A DNA stretch of 64,000 bases. Source: Gentiana macrophylla. Lineage: Eukaryota; Streptophyta; Magnoliopsida; Gentianales; Gentianaceae. The notes under the pieces were generated by a model that was not told the DNA's origin, ran no database searches, and saw only the letters and a list, made by a program, of their open reading frames with translations. Positions 22,543 through 34,219 of the stretch are shown piece by piece; the stretch's first letter is position 1, and each line of letters begins with the position of its first letter. Both the position numbers and the translations under genes were made by a program. Location: positions 57,996,583-58,060,582 of the forward strand of contig CM047808.1 in assembly GCA_026214975.1 (NCBI GenBank), in the 5' to 3' direction.

Positions 22543-23700
22543 TGTATGTTACCACATACATAAGCATGTGTTACCGGAAAAAACCAAGGGCAAAAAAGAA
22601 AGAGGAAGACACACACACGTACATTAAAGGAAAAGCAACATGGAATATTTTGGGAAAAAAAATCTATAAACATCAACAAAGGCAAGCAATGCACGTAGGT
22701 GATAAAGAGAAAGAATAAAGGACCAAAAAGGTGGAAGTGGCTAAATAAAACTAAAACGACGGAATTGTGTAAACACGATACTTCGCACAAATAACTACAA
22801 TGAGAACGACGGAGTTGTATGCATCCAGAAAAATACACATTGCTAAAGCATAATTAACTCACCCGCGAAATGTAACGGGAAAAGACGTAATGAGAAAGCA
22901 TATAAATAAAATTGATAAACGACATGAATGCGAATAACAATAGCATTTTAAGAATAAGCAATGTACACAAGGACGCGAAAACCAATAAACACGAGACGTA
23001 AAAAAAAAGATAAGAATGAGTATATGAAACACATAAGTAAGGAAAATATACACCGCAATGTAAAAGTAGTAACAATTAAAACTACCTAATCTATAGTTAT
23101 GATATGTACATTGAGAGTGGAGACACAAAAAGTACCCAAAAAATGGAGAAACAAAAAACCAAAAGTATAAAATAAAAATAAAAAAAGGAAGAGGAAAAGC
23201 AAAAGACCAAAAAGCAGTCAATGCACAAGTGGGAAAAAAAGCGGAAAAGAAAGAAAAGAAAATAGGAAATTCAAATGAAGGCAAGAGAAAGAGGGGGAAA
23301 AAACCAGGAATAACCGGACCAATAGGAGGGTGACACGTGTCAGGCCATTGTCAATCCCTCCTTGTCTTTGTATTAGATAGTAGGAAACAAATTTTTATTA
23401 ATATATGTTTAGATGTATCAGATTTCTAATGACTATGTATTTTATTTAATTAATAAAAATGATATTTCTATTTATCCGATTATTATAGATGATAATGGCG
23501 GAATTATATTTTAATGGTGGGCAAAAAATACATAACATTTATAATAGTGTTGTTTCCGCACCCGAGGCGGCGACGCCTCCCCGCCCCTCCCCTCCCCTCC
23601 CCTCCCACCAATGTAGACATGCCCATGCGTGCAAAGTCAAACCGAACATTTAAAGTGGAACGGACATGTGAACATAGTTTGACTTGACCTTTTTATTTAT

Positions 23701-23934
23701 GGGGCAGTGGTTTAAAAGGACCTAAAAGAGGGGGAAAATAGAAATCAGGATATTGGAAATATAAAATGGGTAATTAGGACAAATCCACTGTTTTCTGCCG
23801 TGGAACTGGCCTCAAATCTAATGTTTCACTATCACAGTGGCATAAGGACATGTCCTTTTACCCGGGAAAAAAAATTCCATTGTCATCGTTGCATATTTCT
23901 AGGTTTAAATTGTCATTTTTAACAAAAAAAACCC
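23701..23934. mobile_element. 234-bp non-autonomous DNA element, possibly MULE-like
   Basis: It is absent from the left copy of the block. It starts GGGGCAGTGGTTTAAAAGG and ends TAACAAAAAAAACCC, giving weak inverted ends (GGG with a TTAAAA core). It is flanked by TTTATTTAT on both sides (23692-23700 and 23935-23943), a 9-bp direct repeat as made by Mutator-like transposases. The flank is low-complexity, so the repeat is less decisive. Confidence 0.5.
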
Positions 23935-24512
23935 TTTATTTATTTATTTATTAACTAAACTGTTTTATACATTTTTTAAAATTTTAATCCAAATTGAAAC
24001 AGTTTTTAGGCTAAAACCATTTGTTAGTGTGGACGTTTGGCTTGACTTGTTTCCGTTTTTCATAGTTTTCATGAATAGAAAAAATTATCGTTTGAAAATC
24101 ACAACTTATCTTGAAATAACATATGGTAATATATGTGATACATCAATATTATAATGTGAGTGAAACACAAAAGATGATTTAACAAATGATTTATACCGAA
24201 TTAAACTATTGTCTACTCATGCTAAGATAAGATCTCAAAATAAACAACTCCCTCAATGTTAGGAACATTTTATTGTTTTGATAATGGCCATACTAGCTAT
24301 TATAGCAAGCCAAAAATAAGTTGAAACAAGTTAAAAATGTTTGTATAGGCTTTACATAGAAGTCTGACATGTTCTATAAGTTCATTCTGGTAGGCTTGCA
24401 AAGTAAAGGCAGAAGACCAACTCAAGGAAGAATAGCCAAGGCACTAGCACAGTGAAGTGAAGACCTACGGACTGACTTACAACCAAGGAAGCATGTGATG
24501 ACCTTGTGTAAG

Positions 24513-26303
24513 TGTTGGTCCCTTGGAAAGGCTAACACAAGTTTAGAGGGGGGGGTGAATAAACTTGCCACTAAAAACTTTCCCTAAGCTGGATTTTAAA
24601 CAAATTATGGTTCAGTTAAAACTTGAGTGGAGTTAAGCTGACTAAGCTGAGTTTAAGTCAAACTGACTTAATCAAAACTGAGTCAACCAGCAGCGGATAT
24701 AATTCTAGGCTTTTTCTTGATCTTGTTATCCATTTAAGAAAACTGAGTGTGGTAAACTGAATTCAGATGAATGTCAGTTTGTAAACTGTGAAGTGTATAA
24801 CAATCAATTAACAAAATGTTGTAAGTAGATGCTGAGTAAATAAATAAATAAATGCGCAAAGTAAATAAGGCAAATATTTTAGAGGTTCCAGGTGGTGTAA
24901 TCTTGTACGTCCTCTCTTCCCCTATGGTGCGGAGGAAAATTCCACTAGAACTTCTTGAGGTGAACAGTTACAAAAAGTCCTAAACAATAGTCCTTGGCTA
25001 ATCCCTAGCTTCACTATCTAAATATTTGTAGAACATGTATAATTGCTGCTCTTCAATTACTTGAACACTGGTCCCTAGAGGGTTGAATTGCCTCTTCACC
25101 AGCTACCACCACAAACACAGTCTGCCCGACTGCTTGTAACAACTGTCCTTGACAAAACCTTCCCAGTTTGCTTCACAGTCTAAACCTTTGATATAGAATC
25201 AAGGTTGGATTGAGAATCAATGAATTGATTCTTGTTTGTGGTTCTTCAAAGTGTATGATTCTTGATAAATTATTGGTAGTTTGAACACTTGAAGAAATTC
25301 TTGATATGATCTTGTTATAGTGCAGAGATGATAGCAATTCGAATGATTAATGCACACGTTAATTCTTGTTAAATCTCTGTCTGTGTCTCTCTTTAATCCT
25401 TGGTGCAAAGTCCTCTATTTATAGTGTGAGGTCCAACGTTCATTTGGCCTGAATTCGAATTGTATCAACGTCTATCTTGTAACGGATATATTTTCCGACC
25501 GTTCATTTATGTCAATATTTCATCCAATAAAATTGCTTCCTTTATAACGCTCGATTTGCACTATCGGCGTGTTGGATGACTGACATATAAAACTGAGTTT
25601 CCTTATCAGTTTTATATTGAGATTATCACTTGTCAGTTTCTTGACTGACTTGGAGCATTAACTAAGATTTTACTCTTCATTAAATATCAGTACTCCAGTT
25701 TTTCATCTGATTATAATTGACTTAATCAGAGTACACCATGACTCATTATCATCTAAGAACTCATTGTCCTTATGATTCGTAGGTCTTCATACAAGATCTA
25801 TAAAGTCAGTTCAGGTCACCACAATCTTGCCTGAAGTCTAACTTTACAGTCTTGACATAGTCTTCATAACTGAGTTTGAACCCTCAGTTCTTCAATCTTC
25901 TATAACTGAGTCTGTGACCCTCAGTTCTTTAACTTCTAGATAAGCCAACTGAGTCTATGTCCCTCAGCGAACTTATCTTCTTCAGTTTCATCTAGGTGTA
26001 TACTGAGTCAGTTTCTTTATTTTGATGATTTCCAGTTTTCTGAATGACTTCCAGTTTTTTGAATGACTTCCAGTTTTCAGAATGACTTCCAGTTTTCATT
26101 TTTACGACACACTAACTATTACAGTGCTTGTCTGATGTAACCTATATAAATATTAGACTCTAGTAAAGCCTAAACATTCAGTTCTAGACATCTTTTAGTT
26201 TTTCACTATAACAACTAGCTTCAACAATTCATCAATGAGGTTAAGATAGTACTCTGAATAATTATGATGAATTATCATCAAAACATAAATTTTATTTCCA
26301 ACA
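24513..26303 (-). mobile_element. solo LTR of the C1 family, with target duplication
   Basis: 1791 bp from TGTTGGTCCCTTGG to TTTATTTCCAACA, flanked by GTAAG at 24508-24512 and 26304-26308. No PBS or polypurine tract adjoins it, so the internal region has been lost, most simply by recombination between two LTRs. It gives the full-length reference for the two damaged C1 LTRs. Confidence 0.92.
25415..25424 (-). promoter_or_regulatory. TATA box of the solo LTR
   Basis: CTATAAATAG on the minus strand, at the same place as in the C1 3' LTR. Confidence 0.6.
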
Positions 26304-27182
26304 GTAAGTCTAAGTATTGTTACAAGTAATGAAACTCAATTTTCTATAATATGGTGTACATTGATCTCACACAAAACTAAGGATCAATGAAGTAATGACT
26401 ATCGCTGATAAACAAAGCAACAATAGAGTAAAAGATCAAGAATCGGAGTAAAGCATTCACTTGACCTGTGAAGTAACTAAGGAGCAGTCAAGTCAAGGAA
26501 TCACTGAACCAGTGAAGTAAATAAGAAGTAGCTAAGTCAAGTAAGATGCTAAAACTCAATCAAAAACGTGGAAAATATGGAAGACGAAGAAATTAATACA
26601 GAATCCATCATGGATGGATTTTATGATGAAAGTTAGAAGAACATCCGATTCACAATGAGGATTAAATCAAGAAAAAATCAAGGATGGTTCTAAGTATTGA
26701 ATAGTCAACAGACGAAAATTAAAATCAAGGAATTTACGGCTATAAATAGAAGGCATTGACGGAAAACGATAGAGAATGATCAATTTAAGAATTCTAAAGT
26801 GCTAAAAATCTATCAAAAGTACAAGCCTTCATACTTGATCTAAAAAAAAACATCTAGCCAATCAAGTTCTGAATTATCAAGATCTTAATCAAAAAATATC
26901 CAAGTATGAATTTGATTAGTTTTGTGGATAAATTCTCACCCCTCTCAAGCAACTGAATTAGAGAGATCTGAGAAGGAGTTATGTTGCCGTGATAGCCACT
27001 GAAGGATTCTTTCCCAAAGAGCAGTGTGTGAAGACTGAGTCACTGAAACTTATATAGCCAAGAAGTTATAGTCTGTAGATTGTGAAGCTTGTGTAGCCAA
27101 GGATAATCACAACTATTGTAGTGTTGAAAAGCAATAGTGAATTCCGACAATCATCACAGGAGAATAGTGGATTAAGGGATAC
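26304..27182 (+). repeat. middle part of C3 LTR
   Basis: It continues the plus-strand C3 LTR after the solo LTR and matches, in reverse complement, the minus-strand LTR at 38640-39371. Landmarks are CACTTGACCTGTGAAGTAAC, GGAATCACTGAACCAGTGAA and AGTGGATTAAGGGAT. It ends at the E3 insertion. Confidence 0.75.
26741..26749 (+). promoter_or_regulatory. TATA box of C3 LTR
   Basis: TATAAATAG, matched by CTATAAATAA on the minus strand of the inverted partner LTR (39049-39058). Confidence 0.6.
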
Positions 27183-28955
27183 TGTTAGAAGTAGCGCCCG
27201 AAAGACAATTTATGTAATTGTTTTATAATTAATAAATGACAGTTTTATTCTCATTTTATTATTTGCATCGTGCTTATATGTAATACACTGTTGAAAACCC
27301 CAAGTTGTATCTGTAGCCATATAACTTTGTGTGTGTCACATATGAGGATTAAGTTTATGGTGATGCACTTGAACTGTTAGTCCGTGGTGTACTTAATCAA
27401 AGTACGGGGTCTATTGATTAAACCACCACTAATGCGCCCAGAACACTTTAAGGTGTGACCGTCTTATCCAGACCGTCGATATTGGTTATCTAAGTGGGGC
27501 ATTTATATATGAGGTAGTCATATAGGACTGGACCGATTTAATCTGCATTTCTCATATAATTTCGTGATCGAGAAATCATTAAATCACGAGATGATCATAT
27601 GTGGATTAACCTTAATCCTGAAGTGATTTCATACTCCTACTTGTTTCAAGATAGGGTTTGATGTGTTCGTTAAGGATTTCTAGGAGGCGCGGTTCGAATC
27701 ACTTTCACGTTGGCACTATTCTAGAATGAGTGAGGAGTGTGTCTCACAGATATGGAATCCATTCCTTCCTGCGGGCAGTAGAAAGACAATCCCCTTATTT
27801 GTTAATCCTAGAAACAGATCGATCGGACGAGTTCATATTGGTTATGAACTAATTGATCACTAGTGGATTAATGGTAAATAAGGATAAGATGTAATGAAGA
27901 AGGTTTACGGCAATATTCCCGCTTCGTTACAGATAGTCTATTGAGGGTTAGTCTGTATGTAATGATTATATCAATGGACATATTGGCTGGAATTTATGAG
28001 AATAAGTTATATCTATAATCGATAGAGTTCAGTTTCGGATTTATGATGGCGTAATTCCGGAAATTAATAAGTTGAGTAGAAATATCTTGTTTGATGAATA
28101 TTTTATTCAATTTATTGTAACTACTGGTTATAGGTCCATGGTCCCCGTGTTGGCTCCTAACACGCGAGTGTTTTCTCATTTTGTGGAACCTCGAGAATAA
28201 ATTAAATAGTTGGTCTATTTAATGAGTATGCGGATATTCTTTATTCGGTAAATAATATGTAATATAGAAAAGACATTTTCTATTATCCCAAATAGCATAA
28301 AAATGGCGTCATATTATTTTTGTTTTGGGGAAAGAAATTTTCTCCTAATTAATTATAATGTGGATAATGTAATTATTTATGTGTTAAATAATTATAAATA
28401 AGAAATTAGTTTTCTTGTTGGATAAATAGGAAATTTGTTTTCCTATGGGATAAAGGTTTTTATTTTCCTAAAAAGAAAAGATAAATTTGTGTTTAAAAGA
28501 TAAACTCTCAAATTATTAGTTATTTTCCTATTTAAAAAGAGAGTTTCTCCGAACACAAAATTGGAACAAAACCAACGCCATTTTTTGTAAAATAGCCGAC
28601 GCCTATTTTCAAAAATAAAAGAGAAATTTTGTTTTCTCGTCTTAGCTATTGGGGGGAAGAAAAACTGAGTTTTTCTCTTGGAGCATATTCAAGGATGTTC
28701 GAATGCGGGATCATCGTCCACCAGTCGTCGCTTTGAGATACAATCCGGAAGATCATGACTTCTCTTCTGTTGGGTAAATCTACTAACCTTCTTGTAGATT
28801 ATTAATTATTATGTGAATGTTATAGTGCTAAAATCGAAAAACGAATTTTAATTCATAGCTTCCGCTGTGCATGATCAGTGTCTCGATCGGTGCTGTGAAT
28901 CAGATCTGATTATCCAATTATGGATCGGATCCGGATTCAGGTTTCTATATACCCA
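27183..28955 (+). repeat. E3 5' LTR
   Basis: Starts TGTTAGAAGTAGCGCCCG and ends GTTTCTATATACCCA. It matches 34219-35981 along its full length with small differences. No gene is inside. Confidence 0.9.
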
Positions 28956-29271
28956 TCATGTGGTATGAGAGAGAGGTTAATGCGATTTTGCGATCTTGAT
29001 TGCATAATTAATTAATAAGGAGTGTAATTGAATAAAAATTGCATCTTTTATATGTTTTTATACATATATGAGTATTGAATGATTTGGTTGACATGATGGA
29101 TAGAGGTTGGTACTTGTTTACCGTTAGATCTATTGTAAACCCAAATTTTTCGCGTATAGAAAATTATGTAATTTATTTATTGTAATTTTATTTCCTAGTA
29201 GTTAGAATTTATTACAATTCGCCCGCACTGTTGTATTTAACAAATTTCGAAGATCATCATTACAATCAAGA

Positions 29272-29385
29272 TGGTGGCGCAGTGTTTAAGTCGTCAGTTT
29301 CACAGCCTGAAGACCCAGGTTGCAGTGGTTAAGTCGTGAGTTTCATAGCCTGAAGACCCAGGTTTGATTCCTTCAGGATGCAATT
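29272..29385 (+). repeat. tRNA-derived SINE-like sequence with internal duplication
   Basis: GTGGCGCAGTG fits a polymerase III A box and GGTTTGATTCC (29361-29371) fits a B box. About 43 bp around AGCCTGAAGACCCAGG occur twice in tandem (29280-29322 and 29323-29366). No acceptor stem closes the sequence, so it is not a working tRNA gene. Confidence 0.5.
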
Positions 29386-29436
29386 TTGGGAATTTTTTTC
29401 AGAAAAGATGGATTTTTTTCTTATAAAAAAAATTTG

Positions 29437-29510
29437 CAGCAGCTGGGATTCGAACCCAGGCTGCCACGGTAGAAGAAGGGCATGCAGGCCAACTCGGCTG
29501 GGTGAAGGGT
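29437..29510 (-). repeat. second tRNA-derived SINE-like sequence, opposite strand
   Basis: On the minus strand AGCCGAGTTGGCCTG resembles a D-arm/A box. It is followed by a perfect B box inside GGGTTCGAATCCC, about 45 bp later. A T-rich stretch follows the 3' side. The acceptor stem does not pair, so I call it SINE or tRNA-pseudogene derived. Confidence 0.5.
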
Positions 29511-32500
29511 TGTCAAAAATACGGACCAGAAAATTGTTATACAGAGCGGCGGCAGGATTTAATTAGAAATTAGTAAATCCTTTAAACGTAGGGTTTATTT
29601 ATTTATTTTTTTAATTTTAGGTTTATAGATTAGATACGGGGTACCAATGATCCATATTAGTGGTTTATTTTTCCGCATTTATTTTCTCTTGTGAATATTT
29701 ATGTGATATAACAATGTCATGCATCATATTCATGAATTCCACTCCTAGTATATGCATACATGTAGATAATTAATTTTGGCATTAATTAGGCTTGTATGAA
29801 GACGTAATTAGTTTAGATTATTTTAATAATTAATTAAATTAATTGAACAAACAGAATTTTATCTAGATATAAAATTCAAATGAAAAAAATAAAATTTAAT
29901 CGGTAAATTTGATTTTGGGAACTTAAATCCTTCGTGGATTTAATTATGTGGTGGCTACATAAATGGGATTTTGATGATAAAAAGTTTGGAAAATCGTGAA
30001 AAGATAGGACACTAACTAGACGGTATTTGGAACCGATAATGAATTTTTATTGGAATCAAAAATTTATAAGGATTATAATATTCTTGGTGAATTTTTATTG
30101 TGTAGTGTCTACACAAAGAATTTTCATAAATTCATAAAATTAGAAAATCGTGACGAAGTGACACTAGTTAGACGGTATTTGGAACCGATGAACTAGTGGG
30201 AGGATTAACATTAAATATTCATGATTTATTGTTTTTCAGATTGTATATAAATTCTGAAAATCCTAAAAGACTACCTAATTTTCAAAATAATGAGTGGGAG
30301 CGGGGAAGGTGACAACCGACCCCACTGCCTCTACTGTTGACACAAGAAAGTGAGAGAAGGGAGACACCTTGTGCCGCTTTGATTTCACCCCCCCTGAGGA
30401 TGGATTTCACCCCTATCAAAATTCAAGGCTTGGTCTCCGAAATGATAGGATTTTGGATACTCGTTAAGTCACTGACCAACCCTAAGGCGGCATACCCGGG
30501 ACGTACTTTGAGATCTGAAATAGTAGGTAACACTCTAAAGGATATTTTAGGAAATATCTTGGTTGAAAAAGGAAGGTAATCATCAATTAAATAGAGATGT
30601 CTGATTCTCAGTTAGTTGTTGAGAGAGATTGTCTCAATTTAATCGCCACCCCTTTGACCTACCCTGAGGTGGCACTGAGGTGTTAGATTAAATCCTTGGA
30701 ATGGTAGGATAAACTAAATCCATGACATCACGTTTATAATTCCTCAAATCATTATTTGTTGTGGTGTATGATTTGATTTATATTTATGTCGTAATTTATT
30801 TTAAAACTACATATCATCTCAAGGTGACTCGACTGCTTAAGTAATTAAAATTGAGTAATGATGACTTCATAAAAGTGGAAAAGTAACTAGAACGTTGAAC
30901 TTGTAAATCGAGAATGCAATTAATTTTTGGTAGAGGATTCTCCTTTTGAGCCTTCGAACTTAAGTGACATTGATAAGTATGCCACTGCTATCACTTGTTT
31001 TGAATGACAGACAAATAAAATTAGTTCAAAGATGACGAGAATGATTTGGTATCTATCTCCGTAGACATCCCACGGTTCACGAGTACTGTCTATTCAAATG
31101 AAGTGCTAGTTCACGGCCATTTCGTTTATGGAAAGCCAAGAATGGGAAGATAAATGCCTATAAGTGTAATTCATCAAAACTAAATAAGTTAAAGGTTAAA
31201 CCGAAATATTAATAAAAGAAAGTAAGGGATAAGGAAAGTGGTTTCGGATCACTAACCTATGAATCCTTGGAGACTTTCTTAACCGGGTAAAATGATCCAT
31301 AAGCCATGTTCTTTTGTAAGAGTGAGGTAGCTAGGCATTCATGATTAAAGAGTAGACAAAGGGCAGTTATTTCAGCTGAGATAGTAGGAGTGCTATAAGG
31401 AAATAAATTTTTCGGATTTTAATCCTTGAATACCGCCGAAATTCAATTTCTGTTTTCAGATTCGTTGGAACAAATGGATTCACTTTCACATCGATGACAT
31501 AGTTGCCGTAAAAAAATTGAATATGACATTTGTATGCGATTCTGAGACTCGGACTTTTGTCTGATAAAAGTCAGAACCACTAAGTAATGCTGAAAAAGGT
31601 ATATGTAACACATGATAAGCTATTAAGACAAATGGTTTCCATATTAAGATAAACGATTTTTCAGCATCTATTAATTAGTGCATGTATCCCAAAGACAAGA
31701 TCTGAAGACTGGCTAAGGGTGATTTCTATCTCCCAGTCTAAGAACACTATCTCAAAGGAAAAATGACTAAGTAACCTTTCAATTGGGAAAGGATAATAGA
31801 GCTGAAGAAGTATGACAACTTGTTCATATTGACCTTCGGGGTCTTATGAAGGATACAAGCTAGTGGGAGCTTTTGAGTAATAGACATTTTGTCTAATGGC
31901 TACTTGAAACGCCGATTATTTTATCTAAATATTTGGAGGAATCTTTGATATTACGAGAGAAGAGAGTATTCCATGCTCAGATATAGGCTATAGCATAGTA
32001 TTTGGAACTGATGCTCGGCCTACCTCTGAGTGAAACGATTTCACTGAAAGGATAAACCATGTATTGCCTTGAATAGTTATGGATATGCTACATTACACTG
32101 CTTAACTCAATTAAGATATTGGTTGCAAAATAGCGGTTTACACTATTATGTAATACCGAGAACACTACCTATAAGATGCCTACGAATTTGTGGATAAGGA
32201 GTGAAGTACGTTTACTCCACTTCCATAAATAGAGGCATTTAGAATTTTTTCTTGAATATAGGACTGGATATTTTGCATACACGATCAGATGGTGATAGTT
32301 CGTGAATATCTTAATAAAGCGAGAAAAGGTTGGTTATAAGATTCTTAAGATCGGAGAGTGACGGTTACACTGTTACATCCTTTCTAAAAGAATGTTTAAA
32401 TAACAACATTAGACCTTAAAGTATAGTTACTCAAGGAGTTACTATCTGATTTAATCAGACCGCATCCAACTTTGGTTGTTGGGGGTTACGCTGATAAATA

Positions 32501-33679
32501 CTACTACACCAGATCAGAATATCGATCCACCCAAATGCAGTGGCAGTATGGTTTAACCGTTGACCCACTGTGATCATGCAAACTTTACAGTTTGCTGGGT
32601 GATTGATAACCTATGGTCTTCTGGTAGGGCTGTATAGGATTTTGATAAAATGAGGTTGGTTTGAAGCCATTAACATATAAATGGAGTTTTGGGACTCCAG
32701 TTCTGTTCACACTCTTGCAGAACCACCTGAGTGTCTCTGGCCCAGTGGGAGCACTTGGATCTACGTGGAAAAAAAAAGTCGAATGAAGGAGAAATTTTAA
32801 CTTTCAAAGCAAAGGCAAGTGGTCTAAGGGTAATTCCCTGAGAAGTAGTGATTTAACCAGGGGTGATGCCCTGAAACTCTTTCACCATTCAGCCTTGCTT
32901 GACTCCTTGGAAAACAGAAAGATTACCAAGGACGATGCCCTGAAACTTTCTTTCCATACAATGGATCTTAGATTCATTCGGAACGGAAGGGTTTTAGCTT
33001 AAACCCAATGGCAGATTGAGTGCCGATGCTTATATCCATTGGTGGATTAAAGCAACCTCTAGGTCATTAAAATCAACATGTTTGAAATGTGTGGGCTTGA
33101 CCAGAATATTGATGAGTCTTTTGTAGACTGGAGAATGAATATTGGTAAATTAGTAGACGTTTGTGTTTATAAATGATAACACTGCAACAGTTGTAAGCAA
33201 TGTGAGTGTGTTATCTGAAGTCAGGAACTGATGACCCAAACTTCTCTGAATTAGAGAAGTGGACTATATTCTTAGAATTTGATTAGATTTAATTCATGAG
33301 AACAAGTTGTGGCAGTATTCCATCCATCTTATTGGTTAAGATGATAATGCAATTTCGTATGCAATACTCAACGAGAGGTTTCCTACCTAACCCCTCACGG
33401 AATAATTCTGTTAGTCTTCGGATACACAGAAAATGGCATAGATTCTCTTTTGGATAGAGAAAGTCAGGTTATTAAAAGTCAATAACAGTCGAATCAAGGA
33501 TTCGGACGTTGAGTAGCAGTATAGTGCATCCTCAAGTACCTTCGGAGAACAAGGAGTAATATGCGTCTATATTCAGGTGCATACCTGAATATTTTTGACT
33601 ACATTGTTTCTGACTTACAGTCAGATTAATGATGATCGTTAATTGATCCCGGGCTCAGTGTTTTCTCATAGTGATGAAG

Positions 33680-34090
33680 CTATAGTCTGGAGCAATCCAG
33701 CATTATCAATTTGACTATGTTAGTCAGATACATAGCAGCTTTCGAAGCAGCTAAAGAGGCAGTGTGGCTTGAGAATGTATTTGTTGGATCGGGAAGTGAT
33801 TCTAGGTCTCGATGAGCCGACACCATTTTACTGTGAAAATAGTTGAGAGGTAGCTCATGCAAATGATCTTCACAGTCACAAGAGGTCAAAAGCATATTGA
33901 GAGAGAGTACCACCTGATCATACAGACTGTGTAGAGATGCGACGTTTCGGTCCTAAAGATTGCCTCGAGCCGACAACCTAGCTAATCAGTTTACCAAGTC
34001 GTGTGGCATCTAATCTCCCTGATAAGCGCTTGACGGGTATGAAATTAGGAGATATGTCTCATCTGCTTTAGAGCAAGTGGGAGAATGTTG
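33680..34090 (+). pseudogene. E3 RNase H remnant
   Basis: In one plus frame the peptide RYIAAFEAAKEAVWLENVF appears, then in later frames PTPFYCENS, HANDLHSHKRSK and an LT/ADxFTK-like end. This is the usual copia RNase H series (EYIAAxEAAKEAVWL, CDNxxA, HxRSKHIE). Stops and frameshifts interrupt it. It sits just before the polypurine tract, where RNase H should end. Confidence 0.7.
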
Positions 34091-34219
34091 TGGATAGAAA
34101 GAATAATGGTGTGGTGCTCTAAAAACAATTGTTTCTTGTCTTTACATGCAAGTGGGAGATTGTTGAATGTAGTGCCTGAAAGACAATTGTTGCTTGTCAA
34201 TACGGGAAAGTGGGAGATT
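34074..34219 (+). repeat. three tandem copies of polypurine tract plus LTR start
   Basis: MAAGTGGGAGAWTGTTG recurs at about 34074, 34148 and 34207, each followed by sequence resembling the LTR start (AGTGCCTGAAAGACAATTGT, AGTAGCGCCCGAAAGAAAAT). Only the third copy is followed by the complete LTR. Confidence 0.75.

Larger units (their letters stand above)
22118..24512. repeat. right copy of segmentally duplicated block (F')
   Basis: It matches 2737-4762 in order and orientation, including the first part of the C3 LTR (24257-24512) and the same target site before the C1-family LTR. It differs by a LINE-like insertion (22334-22542), a 234-bp element (23701-23934), about 20 bp missing near 24389 and scattered substitutions. 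No gene is seen. Confidence 0.88.
28956..33679 (+). pseudogene. E3 internal region, decayed gag-pol
   Basis: No frame stays open for more than about 80 codons. A PBS-like TGGTATGAGAGAG lies at 28961. Around 31800-31850 the plus strand gives QLVHIDLRGLM in one frame, resembling the start of the copia integrase core (xLVHxDxxGPM). The remainder of gag, protease and most of RT is not recognisable by eye. Two tRNA-like sequences near 29.3-29.5 kb are later insertions and are listed separately. Confidence 0.55.

Noticed and set aside
29437..29510. A tRNA gene on minus
   Set aside because: The B box is perfect but no 7-bp acceptor stem pairs and the spacing is not that of a mature tRNA; a SINE or pseudogene fits better.
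30337..30579. 80-codon plus frame in E3
   Set aside because: No recognisable domain, and it lies in the decayed internal region between RNase H and LTR remnants.
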